A DNA stretch of 29,664 bases from JBBQXK01 sp038251625 (GCA_038251625.1 JBBSBE010000040.1:1-29664), one strand, 5' to 3'. Shown: positions 8,209-16,236, counted from the stretch's first letter. The notes: generated by a model from the sequence alone, not told the origin. Numbers and translations are program-made.

Positions 8209-8511
8209 TCAAGCGCGGCCCGTCACCTTGGCAAGCCACCATCGGGCACCCACGAACAGGAACCGCCAGTCCGACAGGAACTCGGGCGGCTTGCCTTCGA
8301 TGGCGTGGCCGATGAATTGCAGCGCCCAGCCTGCCATGAACAGCCCCAGCGCCCATGGCCAGAGCCCGGCGAAGAACAGCGAAACGACCCCAAGGACCAG
8401 CGACAGCCCGATCATGGGGATGCCGACAAGATGGGTGAGCCGGTTCAGCCGGTTCTGGTGGCTCTTGGAATACTGGGCGATCCAGTCGTCCCAACTGCGT
8501 CCGTTCATCAT
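8209..8511 (-). CDS. DUF962/Mpo1-like small membrane protein
   Basis: This 100-residue protein matches the DUF962 (Mpo1/YGL010w-like) family. Key parts are YSKSHQNRLNRLTHLVGIPM near the start, two hydrophobic helices (about 30-65), and FIGHAIEGKPPEFLSDWRFL after them. Yeast Mpo1 is an iron-dependent dioxygenase of the 2-hydroxy fatty acid alpha-oxidation step; whether bacterial members do the same is not established. The conserved histidines (SHQNR, LTH, GHAIE) that would hold iron are all present. The start is one of two adjacent ATGs, with GGAAGG upstream. It converges with the dehydrogenase gene across a 45-base gap and lies 57 bases downstream of the lysozyme-like gene on the same strand. 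Confidence 0.83.
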   Translation of the reverse strand: MMNGRSWDDWIAQYSKSHQNRLNRLTHLVGIPMIGLSLVLGVVSLFFAGLWPWALGLFMAGWALQFIGHAIEGKPPEFLSDWRFLFVGARWWLAKVTGRA

Positions 8512-8568
8512 GGCGTGATCCTTCCCTGACCGATCCGGGCAGCGCGTAAATCCGATGCGCGCCGAAAA

Positions 8569-9369
8569 CTATCGCGTCCGGCGCGTCAGCCAGTCGGCCC
8601 AGGCTTCGCGCGATCCGGCGAAGACGTTGATATCGGTCTTGCCAGCGATACCCGGCACCAGCCCGGTGCCGGTATACTGCCAGAACGTCCAGTGCCGCCC
8701 GGCATAGACATCCTGCGGATGCCCGGCCACCGACCGCAGCCAGAAATCGTACGGCCCCACGCGCCAAAGCTCTGTATCCTCGAAGAAATCGGGAGTGACG
8801 TAGATGATCGGGCGCTGGCCGTAGTGCCGCTCGAGCGCATCAAGGAAAATCTTTGCCTCGGCACGGACTTCGGCCGCAGGCGGGCGGACGCGGCAGGTGG
8901 GGGAAAACGGTGTCCATTCCATATCCAGCACCGGTGGCAGGGCTCCGGGGCTGCGGGGAACGTTTCGGAAGTACCAGCGCGCCTGCTCGATCGCAGGGCG
9001 GCAGTGGTACCAGAAATGATAGGCCCCGACGGGCACGCCAGCGGCACGGGCGGCGCGCCAGTTCGTCTCGAACAGGGGATCGACCACATCGCCGCCTTCG
9101 GTCGCCTTCAGAAAAGCGAAGTTGACGCCGTTCGCCCGCGCCATTCGCCAATCCACCGCGCCCTGCCAGCGGGAAATGTCGATGCCGTGGACGGGATAGC
9201 TTTGCGGGGTGCGGCCGTTGAAGGACACAGGCTTGACGTCGCCAAAGTTCGGCGCGGTGATCACGCCCGTCGCGATCTGCGGCGCGGGCGCGATGAAGTT
9301 GTAGGTTTCAGGGGCGCGCGCCCCGCAGGCGGCCAGGGCGAGGGCAAGAAGAAGGGCGGCAATGCGCAT
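8569..9369 (-). CDS. GH25 lysozyme-like lipoprotein
   Basis: This 266-residue protein begins with a lipoprotein signal (LALALAAC, lipid-bearing C15), so it is probably anchored in a membrane facing the periplasm. The rest, from about residue 60, is a complete glycoside hydrolase family 25 barrel. HGIDISRWQG carries D64, the third strand has FAFLKATEG, GAYHFW follows, VLDMEW holds the acidic pair D149/E151, and FWQYTGTG with KTDINVF (D246) closes the fold. GH25 enzymes cut the beta-1,4 bond between N-acetylmuramic acid and N-acetylglucosamine in peptidoglycan. All four expected acidic residues are present, so it is probably active. It could act in cell-wall turnover. It is likely co-transcribed with the DUF962 gene downstream. 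Confidence 0.9.
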   Translation of the reverse strand: MRIAALLLALALAACGARAPETYNFIAPAPQIATGVITAPNFGDVKPVSFNGRTPQSYPVHGIDISRWQGAVDWRMARANGVNFAFLKATEGGDVVDPLFETNWRAARAAGVPVGAYHFWYHCRPAIEQARWYFRNVPRSPGALPPVLDMEWTPFSPTCRVRPPAAEVRAEAKIFLDALERHYGQRPIIYVTPDFFEDTELWRVGPYDFWLRSVAGHPQDVYAGRHWTFWQYTGTGLVPGIAGKTDINVFAGSREAWADWLTRRTR

Positions 9370-9471
9370 CGTCTGTCCGATATGCTGGGGGCACGTGCAG
9401 GGTGCCGGAAACGCGGGCCCGTGTCAGCGGAAAAAACGGCGGGCCCGGCGGAAGCTTGCTGCAACAGCCCG

Positions 9472-10113
9472 TCAGGGCCGCTGCGCGATGAAGATGAGGT
9501 TATTGGCGGGCATTTGCCGGGTCGTCACCGCAAGCCCCGCACCGGCAAGACACGCCGTGACCCAACCTGCATCCTTGTAGCCGATCCCGGGGTCTTGCGC
9601 GCGCAAGGATGCGTCGAAAGCGGCATCGCCGTCGCTGGTCGGGCGGCCGTCGCGCAGGAACGGGCCGTAGAAAAGGGCGACACCGCCCGGCGAAAGGGCA
9701 ACTGCGGCCTCGGCGAGCACGGTTTTGGCAGCGCCTTCGGGGATAAGGTGCAAAAGGTTCACGGCGATCACCAGCGCCCGGCCACCGTGCGTGTTGGCCC
9801 AACCGGGGCGGCCCGCGTCCAGGATCACGGGCGCGCGCAGGTTCGGCCGTGCGGCAAGGGCCGCCCAAGCAGAAATGCTGCTGAGGTTCGCGGGGTTCAC
9901 GTCCGTAGGCTGCCAGTCAAGGCCGGGATGGGCCGCGGCGAAGGCCACACTCTGCTGGCCGGTGCCGCTGGCGAGTTCAAGGGCTGTGCCAGCGGCGGGC
10001 GCGTGCTGCGCCAGCACCTCAAGGATGGATGCAAGGTTGCGCTCGGCCGATGGCGCCACGCGGCGCCCGTCGGGCAGCGGTTCTGCACCGCTGTCGGGCA
10101 GGCGCAGCGTCAT
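9472..10113 (-). CDS. DUF938-type SAM-dependent methyltransferase
   Basis: This is a 213-residue protein of the DUF938 family, a Rossmann-fold putative SAM-dependent methyltransferase. PSAERNLASILEVL (21-34) is the family's opening motif. The SAM-binding motif is ALELASGTGQQSVAFA (44-59), followed by LDWQPTDVNP, whose acidic residue would hold the SAM ribose. The region VIAVNLLHLIPE is the usual motif after strand four. The substrate of DUF938 proteins is unknown. The start overlaps the stop of the FAD oxidoreductase gene (ATGA), so the two are translated together and may share a substrate. It is the last gene of a possible four-gene run that begins with a 67-residue small protein. The first gene after it, GH25, is 102 bases away. 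Confidence 0.85.
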   Translation of the reverse strand: MTLRLPDSGAEPLPDGRRVAPSAERNLASILEVLAQHAPAAGTALELASGTGQQSVAFAAAHPGLDWQPTDVNPANLSSISAWAALAARPNLRAPVILDAGRPGWANTHGGRALVIAVNLLHLIPEGAAKTVLAEAAVALSPGGVALFYGPFLRDGRPTSDGDAAFDASLRAQDPGIGYKDAGWVTACLAGAGLAVTTRQMPANNLIFIAQRP

Positions 10114-11183
10114 CTAAAGCGCCCCGGCGCCAGAACGGCCACAAGACCGGGTGAAACCTCGGGCGCGCGCCCCCCGATCAGGTCGGCGGCAAGGCGGGCG
10201 GCGGCGGGGGCGGTCTGGAAGCCGTAGCCACCTTGCCCCGCGAGCCAAAAGAACCCCGGCGCGTCGGCAAAGCCGATCACGGGCACACGGTCGGGGGCAA
10301 AGGTGCGCAGGCCCGCCCAGTTCGCCAGAAGCCGGGTCACCGGGGTCGTCACCATCGCCTCGTACCGCGCCAGCCCCTCGGCCAGCACCATATCGTCGGC
10401 GTAGGCATCATGCGGCTTCATGGCGTGCTCTTCGGCGGGCGACACGATCAAGGCGCCGGCATCGGGCTTCATATACCACGTCTCTCCGGCGCCCATGACC
10501 ATGGGCCATGCCTTGGGGTCGTGGCCCGGAGGGGCGGGAATGCGCGCCATTGATCGGCGGTGCGGGGTCAGCCCGAGGGGCGCGACACCGGCAAGGGCGG
10601 CCGTGGTGTCCGCCCATGGGCCCGATGCGTTCACGACGACTGTAGCCTGTGCCGCCCCCCCTTCCCAGATGGCACGCCATCCGGCACCATTGCGGGCAAG
10701 GCCCGTGACGCGCGCGCCCGTCAGGATCCGGGCGCCGTTGTCGCGCGCGGTACGGGCGTAGCCTTGGATCAGGCGGTCGGTATCAATATCATGCGCGTGG
10801 TCCGCGATGGCCGCGTAAGCAAGCACAGCCGGATCAAGGATCGGCACGATGGCGATCGCCTCGGTCGGCGATATCGGATCGATGGTCATGGCTGCCGCAT
10901 CGGCAGCGAACATCGCAGCATCTTCGGCTGCCGCGACCAGCATCATGCCACGCGGTGACAGCACCCCGTCCATCGCAAAAAAGCGCGGACCGGACGCCAT
11001 GGACAGTTCCACAACCGCCGGCGCCCCGTAGCGCGGTTCGTACAGGGCAGCGGACCGGCCAGAGGCATGGTGGGCAAGCGCGCTTTCAGCTTCAAGCAGC
11101 ACCACCGACCCCAGGGCCGACAATTCCGCCGCCGCCGAAACCCCGGCTATGCCGCCACCGATGATAAGAAAATCGCTGTTCAT
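10110..11183 (-). CDS. DAO-family FAD-dependent oxidoreductase
   Basis: This is a 357-residue flavoprotein of the D-amino-acid oxidase/glycine oxidase superfamily. The dinucleotide-binding motif is FLIIGGGIAGVSAAAEL (5-21), and HHASGRSAALYEPRYG follows at the second FAD contact. The C-terminal FAD site is FFWLAGQGGYGFQTAPA. Members oxidise the C-N bond of amino acids or amines. The exact substrate cannot be read from the sequence. The ATG at 11183 is chosen because it gives the normal N-terminus; a GTG at 11192 is possible. The start codon forms the 3' edge of a perfect 10-bp hairpin (11181-11210) whose loop carries the AGGG ribosome site. The gene follows the DUF6895-like gene by 43 bases and overlaps the methyltransferase gene. 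Confidence 0.86.
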   Translation of the reverse strand: MNSDFLIIGGGIAGVSAAAELSALGSVVLLEAESALAHHASGRSAALYEPRYGAPAVVELSMASGPRFFAMDGVLSPRGMMLVAAAEDAAMFAADAAAMTIDPISPTEAIAIVPILDPAVLAYAAIADHAHDIDTDRLIQGYARTARDNGARILTGARVTGLARNGAGWRAIWEGGAAQATVVVNASGPWADTTAALAGVAPLGLTPHRRSMARIPAPPGHDPKAWPMVMGAGETWYMKPDAGALIVSPAEEHAMKPHDAYADDMVLAEGLARYEAMVTTPVTRLLANWAGLRTFAPDRVPVIGFADAPGFFWLAGQGGYGFQTAPAAARLAADLIGGRAPEVSPGLVAVLAPGRFR

Positions 11184-11210
11184 GGGCGGCACCCTGCCAT
11201 GCCGCCCATG
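11181..11210 (-). promoter_or_regulatory. Hairpin enclosing the FAD oxidoreductase start
   Basis: CATGGGCGGC and GCCGCCCATG are perfect 10-base inverted arms around a 10-base loop. On the minus-strand mRNA the AGGG ribosome site is in the loop and the start ATG is in the 3' arm. A 6-codon reading from an ATG at the 5' arm-loop boundary ends in TGA overlapping the true start. This could restrain translation. No T-run follows, so it is not an intrinsic terminator. Confidence 0.55.
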
Positions 11211-11226
11211 GTTGCGAAAGGCCCCC

Positions 11227-12432
11227 TCAGTGCCGCAGGGCCGCTTCGGGCAAAAGGCTGCGGGTCAGTGCGGCCACTTCCTGCAACGTCTCGCGCAGGT
11301 CGTCCTGCGCGGGGCCGTCACCTGCCGCGCAAAGCTCATCCGTCCAGTGGCCGATGTGGCCGGTTTCGGCGTCCGTGATCGTGGACAGGTAGCGTGCGAC
11401 GGCACCTCTGGCCGCGTCGCCGAAGGTGCTGCCACGGGGGATACGGTCGGTCAGCGCCACAGCCATGGCGATCTCGTACCTATTGAGCCGATGGACAACC
11501 TCGCCCCAGGCCAGCACTTCGTCCAGCGGCGCATCGAAGAGCGGCGGATGTGCCGTGGCGCTGGCCCAGCCCCGCCGTTCGGCCACGACCAGCGTGGCCG
11601 CACCGACCAGCGTGGTGTGGTAATGGGCCAGCCAATCCGGATCGAGCCCGGTGGCGACAAGGGCATCCTCGACGCGCATGTCCGGCCCCCGGATGAAAGG
11701 GGCGCCTGCCGTGTGGTCTTCGACCCAAGCGAGGATCATCGCCATATCGGCGCCATTCAACTGATCCATCAGGCCAAGGCAGAGCAGATACTCCAGCACG
11801 ATGTCGCTGTTACGCTCGTAAAGGAAGCGCGCGACCGTCAGCGCGATCGTCATCCGGTCAAGCGGGTAGTCGATGCCGATGTCGAAGGCCGGATCCTCGG
11901 CGCCGAAATTGCGCAGGAACAGGATGTTGTGGGTGAAAGCGTAAGCTTCTGACAGGGTGCAATCAAAAGGTTCGGGCAAGTGCGCCAGCGACGACAGGGG
12001 AAGGATCGCTGCCGGGTCGAGCCAGCCGGGGCACCGGCGCACCACGGTAAGGAATTGCCAAAGGTCCATCATCCGGTGCGGACTGCGTTCCAGCGCATGA
12101 ACCTGCGGGCGCGTCACGGCCTCATCAATCAGGGCCAGCGTCCGGGGCGTGGCCTGACCCTGCCGCACCACGTGCATCAGGGGCGCGGAATACAGCAAAA
12201 GCTGACGCGGACTGCGGCGGACAAGGCCATGATAGGCAGGGTCGTTCACGCGTTCTGCAATCAGGTTGGCCAAGGGGGCGGGCGTATCGGGGCCCAGCAC
12301 ATGGGCATAGACCGCAAGCTCTGCAAAGGCCTTGCGGCGCACGAAGGCGGCATCCTTGCCACCCCAGGTCAGCGGATCGAAATGGGTGGCGGACTGGCAA
12401 AGCCAGCGCTGGGCGGCATCAAGCATCGGCAT
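11227..12432 (-). CDS. DUF6895-like helical protein of unknown function
   Basis: This is a 401-residue soluble protein that reads as almost entirely alpha-helical, with no signal peptide or membrane helix. It resembles DUF6895 proteins of actinobacteria in my memory of that family; I could not search. The features that match are a start with a short AQRWLCQSATHF helix, RKAFAELAVYAHVL, the segment SEAYAFTHNILFLRNFG (161-177), and YHTTLVGAATLV (271-282). I see no nucleotide-binding, metal-binding or catalytic motif I can name. The ATG at 12432 is preceded by AAAGGAA six bases away. It lies 64 bases downstream of a 67-residue small protein gene on the same strand, and 43 bases upstream of an FAD oxidoreductase gene. 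It could act on or with the small protein, but no function is known. Confidence 0.75.
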   Translation of the reverse strand: MPMLDAAQRWLCQSATHFDPLTWGGKDAAFVRRKAFAELAVYAHVLGPDTPAPLANLIAERVNDPAYHGLVRRSPRQLLLYSAPLMHVVRQGQATPRTLALIDEAVTRPQVHALERSPHRMMDLWQFLTVVRRCPGWLDPAAILPLSSLAHLPEPFDCTLSEAYAFTHNILFLRNFGAEDPAFDIGIDYPLDRMTIALTVARFLYERNSDIVLEYLLCLGLMDQLNGADMAMILAWVEDHTAGAPFIRGPDMRVEDALVATGLDPDWLAHYHTTLVGAATLVVAERRGWASATAHPPLFDAPLDEVLAWGEVVHRLNRYEIAMAVALTDRIPRGSTFGDAARGAVARYLSTITDAETGHIGHWTDELCAAGDGPAQDDLRETLQEVAALTRSLLPEAALRH

Positions 12433-12496
12433 CGTGGGTTCCTTTCGGGTGACAAGGGTCCCGGCAGGCCCCGGATGGAGCCGCCGGGACGGTCGG

Positions 12497-12700
12497 TCAC
12501 TTGTTGACGGGGTTGGACACCAGCGCATCAGCCGCGATGATCGTCACATACTTTTCCCACGCTACGACATAGCCAGCGACCTCGTCGATGCCGGACGACC
12601 GGGTGATCTCCATCAGGTCGCTCAGCTTGGTGTTCATGTCGATCAGCTTCTGCTGCTGCATGAACTTGCCGAGAACGGCGCGTGCTTGCTTGTCAGCCAT
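12497..12700 (-). CDS. Small protein of unknown function (67 residues)
   Basis: This is a 67-residue protein that I do not recognise. The ATG at 12700 has a clear GGAG seven bases upstream; a longer reading would start inside poor context. It begins MADKQARAVLGKFMQQQKLI. It is predicted helical, has no cysteine, no signal peptide and no membrane segment, and ends KYVTIIAADALVSNPVNK. Its layout (a helix with F-M-x-x-x-x-L, then LMEI, then SGIDEVA) vaguely recalls Nif11-type peptide leaders, but the match is weak. It is the first gene downstream of the xdh/BMP operon terminator, so it needs its own promoter in 12701-12851; two direct TTGAC repeats lie there near 12811-12823. The gene is followed by the DUF6895-like gene. 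Confidence 0.72.
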   Translation of the reverse strand: MADKQARAVLGKFMQQQKLIDMNTKLSDLMEITRSSGIDEVAGYVVAWEKYVTIIAADALVSNPVNK

Positions 12701-12851
12701 GATAGTCTCCAATGTTTTGGTTTCAAAATTGCCCCCGACAGGGAATCTGCCCGGCGCAGGATCATGGTGCGCGTCGGCGCGGCAGCGCGATACCCGCCAT
12801 GCGCCTGCCTTTGACGGGTTGACGCAACTTTAACGCGAAAAATCTGCATAA

Positions 12852-12880
12852 GAAAAAAGGGGCACCCGTGCGGATGCCCC
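12852..12880 (-). terminator. Intrinsic terminator of the xdh/BMP operon
   Basis: On the minus strand a GC-rich hairpin (GGGGCATCC, 4-base loop GCAC, GGGTGCCCC, one mismatch) is followed by seven Ts. It begins 27 bases after the stop of the BMP gene and separates that operon from the small-protein gene. Confidence 0.88.
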
Positions 12881-12906
12881 CCATTCGTCTTTCCCGGATT
12901 TGGCGT

Positions 12907-13995
12907 TTACTGCGGAATATCGCCTGTAACGCCTTCGACGTAGAAGGCCATTCCCAGAAGATCGCCGTCGGGCGCCGTCTGGCCCGCGGCCAGCCATGCC
13001 GAACCATCCTGCTTGTTGATCGGCCCCGTGAACGGGTGGTACGTGCCCGCCGCGATTGCATCGCGCATGGCCAGCGCCTCGGTCTTTACCTCTGCGGACA
13101 CGGCTTCGGTAATGTCACCGATCAGCACCTCGCCGCCCGCGATGCCTTCCCAGGCATCCGCTTGCGCATAGGTGCCGTCCAAGAGCGCGCCCACGCGCTT
13201 GATGTAGTAGGGCGCCCAGTTGTCGATGATCGAGGAGACGCGCGGCGAGGGTGCATAGGCGGCCATGTCGGACGCTTGGCCAAAGCCGATCACGGCGCCG
13301 TTTGCCTTGGCGGCCTCTGCCAGGGGTGCGGTCGAATCCGTGTGGCTGGCGATCACGTCCACGCCCTGCTCGATCATCGCTTTCGCAGCGTCAGCCTCTT
13401 TCGCGGGATCAAACCATGTGTAGGCCCAGATCACGGTCAGTTCGACTGCGGGGTTCACCTTCTTGGCGTGCAGGTAGTAGCTGTTGATGCCCATGATCAC
13501 TTCGGGGATCGGGAACGAGCCGATATAGCCGATCTTGTTCGACTTCGTCATCTTGCCCGCAATATGGCCCTGAATGGCACGGCCCTCGTAGAAGCGCGCG
13601 TTGTAGGTTGATACGTTCGTATGCTCGCGCTTGTAGCCGGTGGCATGTTCGAACATCACGTTGGGGAATTTGGCGGCCACGGCATTGGTGGCATCCATGT
13701 AGCCGAACGAGGTGGTGAAGATGATGTTGCAGCCCGACAGCGCCATCTGGGTCAGCACCCGCTCGGCATCCGCGCCTTCGGGCACGTTTTCCTGATAGGT
13801 CGAGGCATCGACCTTGTCGCCGAACGCCTCGATCACGGCAAGACGGCCCTGATCGTGCTGGAAGGTCCAGCCGCCATCGCCCACGGGACCCACATACACG
13901 AAGCAGGCCTTCACCTTGTCCATTCCGGCAGCAAAGGCGGTGCCGGAAAGGGCCAGCATGAGGGCCGCGCTGGTCAATAGCGTTCTGCGCATCAT
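12907..13995 (-). CDS. BMP-family ABC transporter, substrate-binding protein
   Basis: This is a 362-residue periplasmic binding protein of the basic membrane protein (BMP/TmpC/PnrA) family, whose studied members bind purine nucleosides or related compounds. A signal peptide ends near GTAFAA. The mature protein opens with ACFVYVGPVGDGGWTFQHDQGR, the family's first strand and binding loop, and includes GYMDATNAVAAKFPNVMFEHATGYK and KIGYIGSFPIPEVIMGINSY. It delivers its ligand to the two permeases and the double ATPase encoded upstream. The ATG at 13995 is chosen because GGGAG is then 10 bases away; an ATG at 14004 would have it one base away. It is the last gene of the operon. The link to xdh suggests xanthine, hypoxanthine or nucleosides. 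Confidence 0.87.
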   Translation of the reverse strand: MMRRTLLTSAALMLALSGTAFAAGMDKVKACFVYVGPVGDGGWTFQHDQGRLAVIEAFGDKVDASTYQENVPEGADAERVLTQMALSGCNIIFTTSFGYMDATNAVAAKFPNVMFEHATGYKREHTNVSTYNARFYEGRAIQGHIAGKMTKSNKIGYIGSFPIPEVIMGINSYYLHAKKVNPAVELTVIWAYTWFDPAKEADAAKAMIEQGVDVIASHTDSTAPLAEAAKANGAVIGFGQASDMAAYAPSPRVSSIIDNWAPYYIKRVGALLDGTYAQADAWEGIAGGEVLIGDITEAVSAEVKTEALAMRDAIAAGTYHPFTGPINKQDGSAWLAAGQTAPDGDLLGMAFYVEGVTGDIPQ

Positions 13996-14049
13996 CGGTT
14001 TCATTCTCCCTGATGGGGCTCTCTCGGCCCCGGTTGATGTTTGGCCACC

Positions 14050-14985
14050 CTAGCGGGTGGCATGGAAAGTCTTGCCCAAGGCGGCGGGGGCGTTGGCGCT
14101 GGCGCGCTTTGGGTTCGCCGAGATGAGCACAAGCACAAGGATCGTTATCAGATAGGGGGACATCGACAAGTATTCGACTGGAATTCGGGCACCTGCTGCC
14201 TGCAAATTAAGCTGCAAGACCGAGATGCCGCCAAAGAGGTAAGCCCCGATCAGCACACGCCATGGCTTCCAAGCGGCAAAAACCACGATGGCAAGCGCGA
14301 TCCAGCCTTGTCCGGCGGTGATCCCGTCTACCCATTGGGGCACGCGCACAAGGCTGATATAGGCCCCGCCGAGGCCTGCCATGGCGCCGCCGAAGGTGAT
14401 GGCGGCCATGCGGATGCGCACGACCTTGTATCCCAGCGCGTGCGCGGCCTCGTGATTCTCGCCCACCGCCCGCAGGACAAGCCCGGTGCGGGTGAACCGA
14501 AGCACCGCCCAGACAGCAGCAATGATGGCGATGGAAATATAAACCATCGCATCATGGTTGAAGAGGATGCGCCCCAAGGCAGGAATATCCGCCAGTGGAC
14601 CGAAAGGCAGCGCCGTTGTCGGCGGCGGCTTGATGCCCACGTAGCCCTGCCCGATCAAGGACGACAGACCAAGACCGAAGAGGGTAAGCGCAAGGCCGGT
14701 CGCCACCTGATTTGCCAGAAGGATCTGCGTGAGCACGCCGAACACAAGGGCCAGGGCGGCGCCCCCGACGATGCCACCAAGGAAACCCACCGCGGGGCTG
14801 CCCGTTCCCACGGCGGCGGCAAAGCCGCAAACCGCGCCCATGATCATCATCCCCTCGACCCCGAGGTTCAGCACGCCCGACCGTTCGACCACCAACTCGC
14901 CGATTGCGGCCAGCATGATCGGGACCGAGGCCACCATGAGCGAGGCGATCAGGACAGCCGGGTTGATGCCGCCAAGGAAATCCAT
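14050..14985 (-). CDS. BMP-type ABC transporter, permease 2
   Basis: This is a 311-residue inner-membrane permease of the branched-chain/ribose-type family (BPD_transp_2) used by BMP transporters. About nine hydrophobic helices are visible. The conserved segment GELVVERSGVLNLGVEGMM near the N-terminus and the loop GENHEAAHALGYKVVRIR, a coupling helix that contacts the ATPase, are both present. The pair of permeases forms the transport channel. The ATG at 14985 overlaps the TGA of permease 1 (TGATG), so translation is coupled; a GTG at 14988 is also possible. The BMP binding-protein gene follows after about 54 bases. In databases this set is often labelled nucleoside or sugar permease, and the sequence alone does not fix the substrate. 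Confidence 0.88.
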   Translation of the reverse strand: MDFLGGINPAVLIASLMVASVPIMLAAIGELVVERSGVLNLGVEGMMIMGAVCGFAAAVGTGSPAVGFLGGIVGGAALALVFGVLTQILLANQVATGLALTLFGLGLSSLIGQGYVGIKPPPTTALPFGPLADIPALGRILFNHDAMVYISIAIIAAVWAVLRFTRTGLVLRAVGENHEAAHALGYKVVRIRMAAITFGGAMAGLGGAYISLVRVPQWVDGITAGQGWIALAIVVFAAWKPWRVLIGAYLFGGISVLQLNLQAAGARIPVEYLSMSPYLITILVLVLISANPKRASANAPAALGKTFHATR

Positions 14986-16073
14986 CACGCCACCTCGCGC
15001 TTGGAGATGAACCGGACGCGGTAGTTCGACAGCAGATCAACCGCGAGGAGGAAGAAAAGAAGCATCCCCTGGAATGCTTGGATCGCGGCTGATGGCAGGC
15101 CCAGCATGAATTGCGCAAGCTCACCCCCGATGTATGTCAGCGCCATCAGAAGCCCGGCAAGCAGGATGCCGATGGGATTGAGCCGCCCAAGGAAGGCCAC
15201 GATGATGGCGGTGAAGCCGTAGCCGCTGGCGAAATCGATGGAAATTTGCCCTGCGGGCCCTGATACCTCGAAAAGCCCCGCAAGCCCCGCCAGCGCCCCT
15301 GAGATGCCCATGCAGAGGATGACCAGTCGCCCCGGGCTGACGCCCGCGAAACGCGCGGCGCGGGGGGCCTGGCCCGCAAGCTTGATCTGGAAGCCAAGGA
15401 TATGGCGCTGCAGAAGGATGAAAGACGCGATCACCGCGATGAAGGCCGCCACCACGCCCCAGTGCATGCCGGTTCCCGGCAGAAGTTCAAGGTTCGCGGC
15501 AGACGGATACTGGCTGAGGTTGCGGCTGCCTGGAAAGCCGCCCCCTTCGGGATTGCGCAGGCGGCCGAGCGCCATGGACGACAGGATCGTCTGCGCCACG
15601 TAGACCAGCATGAGGGACACGAGGATTTCGTTGGTGCGAAACCCCACCCGCAGGATCGCCGGGATCATCGCCCAGGCCCAACCGCCGAAGGCACCGCCCA
15701 GCACCATCAGGGGGAAGATGTACCACGCCTCGAGCGGGTAGAAGGCGAGCCCTACGGCCGCGCCGCAGATCGCGCCCATCATGTATTGCCCTTCGGCGCC
15801 GATGTTCCAGATGCCGGCGCGAAAGCCCAGCGACAGCCCGATGGCGATCAGGATCAACGGCCCCGCCTTGACCAGAAGCTGCGGCCGCGAATAGGCCGCG
15901 AACTGGGGATTGAAGAGCGGATCCCAGAAGATCGTGCGGATCGCCTCGACCGGGTTTTTCCCCAGAAGCGCAAACATGATCCCGCCTGCGATCATGGTCA
16001 GGATCACGGCCAGCACGGGCGTTGCGTACTGCCAGAAGCGCGACGGGGAAGGGCGCTTTTCAAGGATCAGCAT
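14985..16073 (-). CDS. BMP-type ABC transporter, permease 1
   Basis: This is a 362-residue inner-membrane permease, larger than its partner and with a soluble N-terminal end. About eight to ten hydrophobic helices run through it. The conserved segment SLGFRAGIWNIGAEGQYMMGA (near residue 95) is the same family signature as in permease 2. The coupling-helix region is FQIKLAGQAPRAARFAGVS (near 250). It pairs with permease 2 to form the channel. The ATG at 16073 is chosen because it has GGGAAG upstream and gives the normal N-terminus; longer readings would start inside a repeat. Between it and the ATPase lies a 192-base gap that holds a palindromic repeat (16134-16236). Confidence 0.88.
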   Translation of the reverse strand: MLILEKRPSPSRFWQYATPVLAVILTMIAGGIMFALLGKNPVEAIRTIFWDPLFNPQFAAYSRPQLLVKAGPLILIAIGLSLGFRAGIWNIGAEGQYMMGAICGAAVGLAFYPLEAWYIFPLMVLGGAFGGWAWAMIPAILRVGFRTNEILVSLMLVYVAQTILSSMALGRLRNPEGGGFPGSRNLSQYPSAANLELLPGTGMHWGVVAAFIAVIASFILLQRHILGFQIKLAGQAPRAARFAGVSPGRLVILCMGISGALAGLAGLFEVSGPAGQISIDFASGYGFTAIIVAFLGRLNPIGILLAGLLMALTYIGGELAQFMLGLPSAAIQAFQGMLLFFLLAVDLLSNYRVRFISKREVA

Positions 16074-16133
16074 GTCATGCGCTTCCCGAAATGCGGGGCG
16101 CGGGACGGGCCATGGCGCGCGTGGTCGCACGGT

Positions 16134-16236
16134 GCCCCCCCTCCCCATCGGTGGGAGGGGGTGGGGGGCGCCAGATCAGGGGCGCGAGGAGCCCCGCAGC
16201 CCCAGCCTTCGCCCACGAGGGGGGAGGAAGGCGGCA
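16134..16236. repeat. GC-rich palindromic (REP-like) element
   Basis: Three successive hairpins lie in the gap between the ATPase and permease 1 genes. The first has a perfect 9-bp stem (CCCCCTCCC/GGGAGGGGG, 16137-16161). The second has a 5-bp stem (GGGGC/GCCCC, 16179-16195). The third has a 6-bp stem (GCCTTC/GAAGGC, 16205-16232). The order and the sequence after hairpin one (GGGTGGGGGGCGCC) resemble the element inside xdhC at 18576-18686. Confidence 0.7.

Noticed and set aside
9430..9450. Possible terminator after the methyltransferase gene (GCCGGGCCCGCCG then six Ts on the minus strand)
   Set aside because: The palindrome is GGGCCC with no room for a loop, so a stable hairpin is doubtful.
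8692..10227. 511-codon plus-strand frame opposite GH25 and DUF938 genes
   Set aside because: The opposite strand holds intact GH25 catalytic residues and a SAM motif; this frame shows neither.
12643..12849. 68-codon minus-strand frame upstream of the small protein
   Set aside because: It is Arg/Ser-rich, has no ribosome site, and overlaps the small-protein start in another frame. The small-protein frame has the better start.
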